A stretch of DNA of 64,000 nucleotides from Nonomuraea turcica (GTDB taxonomy: Bacteria > Actinomycetota > Actinomycetes > Streptosporangiales > Streptosporangiaceae), in NCBI RefSeq assembly GCF_030718205.1, contig NZ_JAUZQF010000010.1, positions 248,001 through 312,000 of the forward strand, read 5' to 3'. The notes under the pieces were generated by a model. It did no database searches, had not been told where the DNA came from, and saw only the letters and a list, made by a program, of their open reading frames with translations. A program made the translations under genes and the position numbers. Numbering within the stretch: position 1 is the first letter of the stretch; each line of letters starts with the position of its first letter. Positions 58,119 to 64,000 of the stretch are shown one piece after another.

Positions 58119-59506
58119 CGTGCCTCCAGCTGCGCCGCCCGGTCCGCCAGGTACGCCCGCAGCTCGCCCAGCCCCGTCCTGCCCTCCGCGAACCTGGCCA
58201 GCTCCACCAGCGCCGGCAGGTCCTCGGCGTCCCTGATGCCGGCGGTCGGCACCATCGGCGACAACCGCCGCACGTCGAACTGGTCGGCATCGTAAACCGG
58301 GTTCACGTGCACAATGCCCACGTCGCCGCCGGGGTCGAGCTTGCGCCGCCAGACCCGCAGGACCTCGCCCGCCAGCCCGGGCGGCGCGTTGTCCCAGCCG
58401 TCGGAGACGATGACGAGCATGCCGGGCCGTGCTTCGAGCGCGTCGAGCACCCGCTGTCCCAGCGGCGTCGGCCCGGACGGCCGGGTCTGGAGCGGATCGG
58501 TCCGCAGCGACAACCACAGACCGCGGTAGGAGCCGGCCAGCGCCTCCAGCAGGTAGTGACAGGCCAGCGCCACCGCCAGCGGACGGCGCTTCTTCACCGG
58601 CGAGCCGAACGACGAGAAGCTGTCGTCGAGCACGGCCGCTACGCTGCCCCACGTGCCGGCACGCGCCCCGGCCACCCGAGCGGCCGCGGCCCGCAGCGCG
58701 CCCACCAGCTCGGCACGGCGCCGCATGCGTGTGTCCGCGGGCAGCGCCATCACGTACGAGGCCAGCCGGACCAGCGGCATCGCGGCCAGGTCTGCCTGGG
58801 TGTCCAGGCCGTCCTTGCTCGCCGACTCGGCAAGGCGCAGCCGTTCGAGCCTGGTCAGCTTGGGTGCGATGCGTTCGAGGAACAACGTCCTCTTGATGCC
58901 GTGACGGGCGGCGAAGCCCTCGGCGACCGTGTACGGCAGCTCGTACAGAGCCGCCTTGTCGTAGTGCGCCCGCCGCCACGCCTCCAGCACCGGCGTCTCG
59001 TAGCGGGCCCGGCTGAACGGCGCGAACAAGAAGTCGCCCAGCTCGCCCGGCAACCGCAGGTGCGCGTGCCGCACCGCCGACTTCACCGCCGCGCGGTACT
59101 TGACGGCGTCGAAGGCCAGGTCGGGGCGGCCGGCGAGCCAGTCACGGACGAGGGCGCGGGTGCGCCGGTTGTTGACGCCGTCGTGGCGCAGCCGCTGGAA
59201 GAGCCGGTAGACGCGGGGCGGGCTCATCCTGGCCAGCCGCCGCGCGATCAGCCGCCCGTCGCCTTGACCGGGGTGGGCCAGCACGGTGGCGATGATGAGC
59301 GCCGCGTTGTGGTCGTTGATGTCGAGCGCCAGCGTCGCCGCGTACAGGTCCGGGTAGTTGCCGTGGATGTAGCGGTGCAGGAAGCCGAGGGAGAGCCGCT
59401 GCTCGCCGGCCGCGCTGTGGAACTCGCGCTGGCCGGTCGAAGTGATCGCCGCGTTCGCGAAGAGCAGCACGTCCTCGCACTCGATCAGGTCGGCGTAGGT
59501 GTCCAT
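58115..59506 (-). CDS. TROVE/vWA (Ro60-like) RNA-binding protein
   Basis: A 463-residue protein. Residues 1-280 are a helical-repeat array with TRALVRDWLAGRPDLAFDAV and KYRAAVKSAVRHAHLRLPGE, which resembles the RNA-binding TROVE ring of Ro60. Residues 290-463 are a von Willebrand A domain with the metal-ion site: DDSFS (Asp294, Ser296, Ser298), Thr347 and SDG (Asp369). Ro60-type proteins bind misfolded or Y RNAs and guide exoribonucleases or repair. The ATG at 59506 has GGGGGAG upstream. The TROVE part is shorter than in eukaryotic Ro, so RNA binding is inferred. Its stop overlaps the partner start (ATGA). Confidence 0.72.
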   Translation of the reverse strand: MDTYADLIECEDVLLFANAAITSTGQREFHSAAGEQRLSLGFLHRYIHGNYPDLYAATLALDINDHNAALIIATVLAHPGQGDGRLIARRLARMSPPRVYRLFQRLRHDGVNNRRTRALVRDWLAGRPDLAFDAVKYRAAVKSAVRHAHLRLPGELGDFLFAPFSRARYETPVLEAWRRAHYDKAALYELPYTVAEGFAARHGIKRTLFLERIAPKLTRLERLRLAESASKDGLDTQADLAAMPLVRLASYVMALPADTRMRRRAELVGALRAAAARVAGARAGTWGSVAAVLDDSFSSFGSPVKKRRPLAVALACHYLLEALAGSYRGLWLSLRTDPLQTRPSGPTPLGQRVLDALEARPGMLVIVSDGWDNAPPGLAGEVLRVWRRKLDPGGDVGIVHVNPVYDADQFDVRRLSPMVPTAGIRDAEDLPALVELARFAEGRTGLGELRAYLADRAAQLEAR

Positions 59507-59654
59507 GGGCTCCCCCGAGGTCGCGGACTGGCCGGGGAATGGAGGCACGAGCTGCGAAGCATCGCGGTACAGGCGGGTTCCGGAAGTCGCACCGAAGTCC
59601 CGCGGCCAGTCTGGTTCCGGACCTTACCGGGCGTTTTTGGACAACGCGACGGGT

Positions 59655-60497
59655 TTACGCAGCCGCACGCTCTCTGTCGTGCTCGCGCAGGAACTGCTGG
59701 AGCCCCGCCAGATCGTCGGTGTTGATGTGGTCCACGTCCGCCGCGATCAGCTCACGCCAGAGGGCATCCCGGGCCGGACCGGCCGCGTCCGGGGTGGCCC
59801 AGAACCGCACCCGCTGCCCGTCGCGGTGCGCCGTGGCCACGATCTGCCGCAGCTTGTCCCGCTCGGCGGCCGGCATCTCACCCTCGCCGAGCCAGGTGAA
59901 GTGCCTCGTCCAGTTGTCGCTGATCAGCGAGATCAGGGCCGGGTTGCCCTGGCCGAGGTCGGCCATGCGCCCGTCGTAGAAGGCGTAGCGCCGCTCCTGG
60001 GCGGCCATGAGCTCGCGCGGCCGATCCCCGCTGATGACCACGGTGATCGCGCCGGGCTTCACCTTGCCCTTGTGGTAGGTGGTGAGCATCTTCCGGTACG
60101 ACTCCAGCACCTTGTCGAGCTCGGTGTACGTGGCCGCGCCGTTGTTCTTGATGTCCACCAGGAGCTGGAGCTGTTGGCGGCTGCCCGGGAAGACGTGCCC
60201 GTGGCCCTGGCGTACGCGCTGGGCCAGCGGGTCGAGGTAGAGGGACTGGAGCGTGCGGCCCGGCCGCAGGTCCTCGGGGTCGTGCCCGACGCGCAGCTCG
60301 CCCTCCACCAGGTAGATGTCCGCCTCGACGCTGGTGAACCCATGGTCGAGGGCGTCCAGGAGCGGCCGTTCGTGCTCGTAGTCGTTATGGGCGTGCGCCC
60401 GGGGAAGGGGCTCGGCGCCGCCGGCCGCCGCGGCGGGAAGGGCCGTCAACAGAACGGCTCCGGCGGCGGCCAGCACACCCAGGACTCGACGCAACAT
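59655..60497 (-). CDS. Secreted PLC-like (GDPD-type) phosphodiesterase
   Basis: A 280-residue exported protein. The signal is MLRRVLGVLAAAGAVLLTAL followed by an AAA-type cleavage region. The domain begins RAHAHNDYEHERPLLDALDHGF and SVEADIYLVEGELRVGHDP, where His and acidic residues are like those of the TIM-barrel phosphodiesterases. The rest follows the altered-inheritance-of-mitochondria-6/PI-PLC-like group. Likely substrate is a glycerophosphodiester or cyclic phosphate outside the cell. The ATG at 60497 has AAGGAG upstream. It is separate from the TROVE unit. Confidence 0.78.
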   Translation of the reverse strand: MLRRVLGVLAAAGAVLLTALPAAAAGGAEPLPRAHAHNDYEHERPLLDALDHGFTSVEADIYLVEGELRVGHDPEDLRPGRTLQSLYLDPLAQRVRQGHGHVFPGSRQQLQLLVDIKNNGAATYTELDKVLESYRKMLTTYHKGKVKPGAITVVISGDRPRELMAAQERRYAFYDGRMADLGQGNPALISLISDNWTRHFTWLGEGEMPAAERDKLRQIVATAHRDGQRVRFWATPDAAGPARDALWRELIAADVDHINTDDLAGLQQFLREHDRERAAA

Positions 60498-60563
60498 CGC
60501 ATCTCCTTACGAGGTCAGGGATGCAGGTCACGCTATTTGCGTCAGATGTGACAGAAGTAAAGT

Positions 60564-61172
60564 TCAGCGGAATTCATGGCTCTTCGCGGGCCGCCTCCTG
60601 ATCTCGCCGAGCGTGGCGCGGCTGGACCGGATGTCGGAGATCAACACGTACGCGACGAGCAGCAGCCCCAGGCAGAGGGCGTCGGCCGCCCACCAGGGAA
60701 TCTCCGCGAGCAGCAGGTTCCCGTCGCTGTCGCTCAGCGACCTGATCACCATCGTCACCACGGCCACGATCAAGGTGACCAGTAACCAACTACGCAGGCG
60801 CGGCAGACTGCCCTCGTTCCACAGCCGGATACGCCAGCTCATGAACACGGCCAGCACGCCAAGCAGGGCGCAGAACCCGATCAGCCACCAGGGCAGGGTG
60901 AAGGCGGTCTGCGCGGCGATCTGCGCCCGCGCCGTACGCAGCTCCACCTCGGCCTTCTGCCTGGCCTGCTCGGCGGCGTCGAGCTCGCGCTGTAGCTGGG
61001 CCACGCTCTTCTCCTGGCGCGTCGGCGGCGAGGAGTCCTCCGTCGGCAACATCCGCGCCACGACGGTCAGCATGATCGCGACGAACGACAACGCCAGGAC
61101 GATGGCCATGAACAGGTCGATGAAGCGCAGGTCGAGCGGCGGCGCGAATGGCCTGGCGGCCCGCTTCCTCAC
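60564..61172 (-). CDS. Membrane protein with coiled coil, possible ExbD/MotB-like partner
   Basis: A 202-residue protein. The first helix LDLRFIDLFMAIVLALSFVAIMLTV contains Asp19 near its start, like the proton-binding helix of MotB/ExbD. Next comes a coiled coil of about 40 residues (QLQRELDAAEQARQKAEVELRT), then helices WWLIGFCALLGVLAVFMSW, LLVTLIVAVVTMVI and ALCLGLLLVAYVLI. It has no OmpA domain. The start GTG at 61172 overlaps the MotA-like stop as GTGA. The pair could form a proton-driven motor-like complex, but the function is not known; the first helix alone is weak evidence for homology. Confidence 0.55.
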   Translation of the reverse strand: MRKRAARPFAPPLDLRFIDLFMAIVLALSFVAIMLTVVARMLPTEDSSPPTRQEKSVAQLQRELDAAEQARQKAEVELRTARAQIAAQTAFTLPWWLIGFCALLGVLAVFMSWRIRLWNEGSLPRLRSWLLVTLIVAVVTMVIRSLSDSDGNLLLAEIPWWAADALCLGLLLVAYVLISDIRSSRATLGEIRRRPAKSHEFR

Positions 61173-62032
61173 GGCTCCCTCACCAGCGTGTACTTCTGCG
61201 GCCGGCTCTCCACGGCGCTCAACCGCTCCACCGCGGTACGCAGCGCGTCCAGCCCCTTGACGAGCTCCTCGGTCCTGCCCCTGGACAGGGCCAGCTCCTG
61301 GGTGAGCCCGTGCATGGCGGGAGCGGCCTGCTTCGCCGGCAGGCGCGCGATGTAGGTGAGGAACACCTCGTCGGCGGCCGCCACACCGGCCCGCTCCGCC
61401 CGCTCCACCAGGGCCATCGCACCGAACGCCAGCACGCTCAGGAACAACGCGACCAGGGTGACGCCGAACGCGGAGGCAAGCTCGGGCAACACGTGCTGCT
61501 TGAGCGCGGCGATCAGCACGCCCGGGTCCGCCTGGTTGTCCAGGGCGTTCGAGAACGAGTTGACCATCGCGCCCATCGTCAGCGCGGTGCCGATGAACCC
61601 GAAGACCGGCAGTGCCCAGATGAGCGCGTGGTCGAGGTGGTGCTTGTTGGCCATCTCGCCCTCGTCCAGCGCGGACCGGGCGCTCAGCACCGCCTCGCAG
61701 TCGTTGCCGGCCTCGGCGGCCTCCTTGAACAGCTTGAGCCGCCGCGCCACCAGCGTGTCATCGGTCGGTCGCACCGCCTGGACGCTCACCACGGCCCGCG
61801 CCGTCGCCGCGCTCTCCCGCCGGATGTCCGGCACGGCCCTGGCGATCCTGAGCACAGTGGTCAGGAACACCGCGATGATGAGGGTGACCACCAGCTCGGC
61901 GGCCGCCGGTGCCGTGGTCGCGCCCACGGACACCAGCAACATTTCCACAAACCCGGCCACCATGAGCAGCGCGGAGACCATCAGCCCCACTACGGGCGCG
62001 AACGCCGAGTGACGCCAGCCGTACCTTGACAC
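61169..62032 (-). CDS. MotA/TolQ/ExbB-family proton-channel protein
   Basis: A 287-residue membrane protein. Two N-terminal helices (FAPVVGLMVSALLMVAGFVEML and LVVTLIIAVFLTTVL) precede a cytoplasmic section. The diagnostic pair follows: ALIWALPVFGFIGTALTMGAM and ELASAFGVTLVALFLSVLAFGAMALVE. MotA/ExbB proteins surround a smaller partner to couple proton flow to mechanical work. The C terminus is a helical cytoplasmic domain. The GTG at 62032 starts the unit, and the following gene overlaps by GTGA. It lacks Zorya companions and is not in a flagellar context, so the complex is unclassified. Confidence 0.75.
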   Translation of the reverse strand: MSRYGWRHSAFAPVVGLMVSALLMVAGFVEMLLVSVGATTAPAAAELVVTLIIAVFLTTVLRIARAVPDIRRESAATARAVVSVQAVRPTDDTLVARRLKLFKEAAEAGNDCEAVLSARSALDEGEMANKHHLDHALIWALPVFGFIGTALTMGAMVNSFSNALDNQADPGVLIAALKQHVLPELASAFGVTLVALFLSVLAFGAMALVERAERAGVAAADEVFLTYIARLPAKQAAPAMHGLTQELALSRGRTEELVKGLDALRTAVERLSAVESRPQKYTLVREP

Positions 62033-62186
62033 CCTTGAACCCCATCCGACACGCCAATTGTCAAAGCACTACCTAAGCACACGGAAAGCAATCTTTGGGT
62101 GACAGTGTGATGCCATATTGGGGGTTCTCGTCGAATGTCCGGCCGACGACGTCATCGCACCCTTCCGCTGCGCTGGAAGCCGGGCC

Positions 62187-63554
62187 TCACAGGAGGGCGA
62201 AGCGGATCACTATGGGCATCGGTGCGCCGAGTTCGACGGACGTGACCAGGAGGCCGTCCGGCACGGCGTCGGCCCGTACCGGGAAATCGTCCAGGCGGAC
62301 CGCCGTAGCAGGATCCAGCAGTCCCGGGCGAGTCTTCAGCAGGACTTGACCGCGGGCCGAGTCCGGGACGTCGGCGAGGAACGCGAAAGCGTGCCGGTCG
62401 TCGTGGGTCCAGCGGATCCATGGGGCGCCGTCGCGTGGCGTGGCGTGCTTATGGTCGCGCTTGCTGCGGCCTCCGTTGGCTTCGTCCCTCGCTCTCTCCG
62501 GCCTATCGCGCCGCTCCACGCCCAGGGGCCTGGTCGCGTGCACGGCGCGGCCGTGACCGGACATCCACGACGCGATGCCCTCCAGGACGGCGCGCTGCTC
62601 GCCAGGCAGCGCGCCGTCGGCCTGCGGGCCGACGTTGAGCAGCAGGTTGCCGCCGCGTGAGGCGACGTCCACCAGCAGGCGGACGGCGCCTGCCGAGTCC
62701 AGCAGGTGCTCAGGGCCCTCGTTCCTGTTGTAGCCGAAGGACAGGCCGATGCCGCGGCATTGCTCCCAGTGCGCGGCCGTCTCGTTCTGGCGGTTCGCCT
62801 GGTATTCGCTGGTCAGGTAGTCGGCGTGAGCGCCGTCCCAGCGATCGTTGACCACGCCGTCCGGGACAGTGGCGTAATAGTGGTCGAACATGTCCTGCAG
62901 GTCGGCCATGCCCGCGTCGGGCCACCCGATGTCGTTCCACAGCACGTCCGGCCGGTAACGGTCGATCAGATCGCGCACCTGGCGCAGCGCGTACGCGGCG
63001 TAGGCGGCCTCGTGAGGGCGGCACGCATCGATCAGATCCTCGTGGCGGATGACGGCCCGGCGGCCGGCGTGCCAGTCGAGCCCGCCGGAGTAGTACACAC
63101 CGAAACGAAGGTCGCGGGCCCGCGCCGCGGCGGCAAGATCGGCGACCAGGTCGCGATGCGGGCCGCGGCGGACCGTGTTGCGGGTGCCGGTGCCGGGCGC
63201 GTCCCACAGGGCGATGCCGTCGTGATGCTTGGTGGTCGGGACGACGTAGCGGGCTCCGGCGCGGGCGAACAACTCCATCCAGTCTGCGGGGTCGAAGAGC
63301 TCGGCCGTCCACGCGTCGAGGAAGTCGTCATAGGGAAGGCCGCCGTGCACGGTGCGGTGGTGCTCATGGGCGGGGCTGCCCTCGATCTGGCTGGTGTTCC
63401 AGTACCACTCGGCGTACGGATTGTGGGCGAACCACATCTCCGGGTTGACCGCCCCCAGCTCACCGGTGGGCTCGGCCCACGCCGGCACCGAGTACGCGCC
63501 CCAATGGATGAACACGCCGAACTTGGCGTCGGTGAACCAGGCCGGAACGGTCAT
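62187..63554 (-). CDS. GH29 alpha-L-fucosidase
   Basis: A 455-residue glycoside hydrolase family 29 enzyme. It begins VPAWFTDAKFGVFIHWGAYS and continues with ARYVVPTTKHHDGIALWD. The nucleophile is Asp208 in DVLWNDIGWPD. A beta-sandwich tail follows. It removes alpha-L-fucose from oligosaccharides by a retaining mechanism. No signal peptide is visible, so it works inside the cell on imported sugars. The ATG at 63554 has AAAGGAG upstream. It is downstream of a sugar ABC permease gene on the same strand (43-base gap), a plausible uptake-and-hydrolysis operon. Confidence 0.9.
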   Translation of the reverse strand: MTVPAWFTDAKFGVFIHWGAYSVPAWAEPTGELGAVNPEMWFAHNPYAEWYWNTSQIEGSPAHEHHRTVHGGLPYDDFLDAWTAELFDPADWMELFARAGARYVVPTTKHHDGIALWDAPGTGTRNTVRRGPHRDLVADLAAAARARDLRFGVYYSGGLDWHAGRRAVIRHEDLIDACRPHEAAYAAYALRQVRDLIDRYRPDVLWNDIGWPDAGMADLQDMFDHYYATVPDGVVNDRWDGAHADYLTSEYQANRQNETAAHWEQCRGIGLSFGYNRNEGPEHLLDSAGAVRLLVDVASRGGNLLLNVGPQADGALPGEQRAVLEGIASWMSGHGRAVHATRPLGVERRDRPERARDEANGGRSKRDHKHATPRDGAPWIRWTHDDRHAFAFLADVPDSARGQVLLKTRPGLLDPATAVRLDDFPVRADAVPDGLLVTSVELGAPMPIVIRFALL

Positions 63555-63597
63555 GGCGCTCCTTTCACGATCACGGCCGCCCCACGAACGGTACAGG

Positions 63598-64000
63598 TCA
63601 CCCACGCAGCGCGCCCTTCATGGCGTCGCGGATGAAGCCGCGGGCGAACAGCACGAAGACCACCGCGAGAGGGAGAACGGCGACCAGCGCCCCCGTGAGG
63701 ACCAGGCTGTAATCCAGGTTGTGCACGGTGTTCAGCTGGGAGAGCGCGACCTGCAGGGTGAGGTTCGACGGGTCGACCATGACGATCAGCGGCCAGGTGT
63801 AGTCGTTCCAGGCGGCGATGAACGTGGTGATGCCGAGGAAGGCCAGGCCGGGCCGGATGGCGGGCAGCCCCACGTGCCAGTACTGCCGGAAGAACCCGCA
63901 GCCGTCGATGCGCGCCGCGGCGAGCACCTCGTCGGGCACCGCCCCCTTGATGTACTGACGCATCCAGAAGATGCCGAACGCGTTCGCGGCGGCCGGAACG
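63598..64000 (-). CDS. Carbohydrate ABC transporter permease (CUT1), C-terminal part
   Basis: The gene runs off the right edge; 133 codons are visible. They include the upstream sequence PAAANAFGIFWMRQYIKGAVP and the EAA loop EVLAAARIDGCGFFRQYWHVGLPAIRP, typical of the second MalG-type permease in CUT1 importers. Helices follow: LAFLGITTFIAAWNDYTWPLI, LVLTGALVAVLPLAVVFVLF. It couples to an ABC ATPase and imports oligosaccharides. The fucosidase follows directly, so the substrate may contain fucose. Confidence 0.88.
   Translation of the reverse strand, partial: VPAAANAFGIFWMRQYIKGAVPDEVLAAARIDGCGFFRQYWHVGLPAIRPGLAFLGITTFIAAWNDYTWPLIVMVDPSNLTLQVALSQLNTVHNLDYSLVLTGALVAVLPLAVVFVLFARGFIRDAMKGALRG

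Noticed and set aside
59507..59654. Possible Y-RNA gene near the TROVE protein
   Set aside because: The gap is 148 bases, and I could not find a convincing stem closing the ends or a tRNA-like T-loop. It would need covariance-model search.
60564..62032. Zorya anti-phage system
   Set aside because: ZorA/B resemble MotA/MotB, but no OmpA domain is in the partner and no ZorC/D/E-like gene is nearby.

Overview
The window is 64 kb of very high-GC DNA from an actinobacterium. Start codons are often GTG (one TTG), third codon positions are strongly GC-biased, and many genes overlap by 1-4 bases. Family content (SARP/AfsR-type regulator, PknB-type kinase, DprE1/DprE2/AftD, LysR-LysE pair, KstR-like motifs) points to a filamentous actinomycete, most likely Streptosporangiales or Pseudonocardiales. 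This placement is inference, because there is no rRNA or other marker. I see no tRNA, rRNA, CRISPR array, transposase or integrase, and no gene-free stretch longer than about 300 bases.

Layout. 1-2.9 kb: end of a cupredoxin-domain protein, a Sel1-repeat protein, and two VOC proteins with a PadR regulator. 2.9-7.0 kb: alanine dehydrogenase, a class III aminotransferase and an M20 peptidase. 7.0-13.0 kb: small housekeeping and regulatory genes (Nudix, methyltransferase, TetR with two clear operators, SnoaL-like, wHTH, FMN-barrel, alpha/beta hydrolase, cysteine dioxygenase, LysR-LysE). 13.1-18.8 kb: one 1912-residue protein joining a degenerate trypsin-like domain, a STAND-like ATPase and a very long TPR array. 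18.8-27.1 kb: an acyl-CoA catabolic cluster whose gene content recalls the mycobacterial sterol side-chain region (FadD19-, EchA19-, Ltp3-, Ltp4- and DUF35-like proteins). 27.2-45.1 kb: a decaprenyl-phospho-arabinose and arabinosyltransferase region (DprE2, DprE1, UbiA-type synthase, two DUF3068 proteins, acyltransferase, two GT-C-like membrane proteins, AftD, GT4, and a 43-residue exported protein started by TTG). 45.1-47.3 kb: a double-length acyl-CoA dehydrogenase. 47.4-50.7 kb: cell-envelope proteins (proline-rich membrane protein, HtrA lipoprotein, OmpA-domain protein, lipoprotein). 50.8-55.5 kb: a kinase followed by an AfsR-like regulator. 55.5-57.0 kb: GlxA-type AraC regulator opposite a small membrane protein. 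56.9-59.5 kb: a two-gene unit with a TROVE/vWA (Ro60-like) protein and an HTH-tailed partner of unknown function. 59.7-64 kb: a secreted PLC-like phosphodiesterase, a MotA/ExbB-like membrane pair, a GH29 fucosidase and the end of a sugar ABC permease.

How the parts fit. The 18.8-25.0 kb minus-strand genes are an operon joined by overlapping stops and starts; an enoyl-CoA hydratase is transcribed divergently. Four short palindromes with an AAC-n2-GTT core lie before the acyl-CoA genes, the nitronate monooxygenase-like gene, the DUF3068/DprE operon and the arabinosyltransferase operon, which suggests shared control. One exact match to the motif I remember for KstR2 sits in the divergent acyl-CoA promoter. 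The strongest candidates for an undescribed system are the TROVE/vWA pair and the pseudoprotease-STAND-TPR protein.
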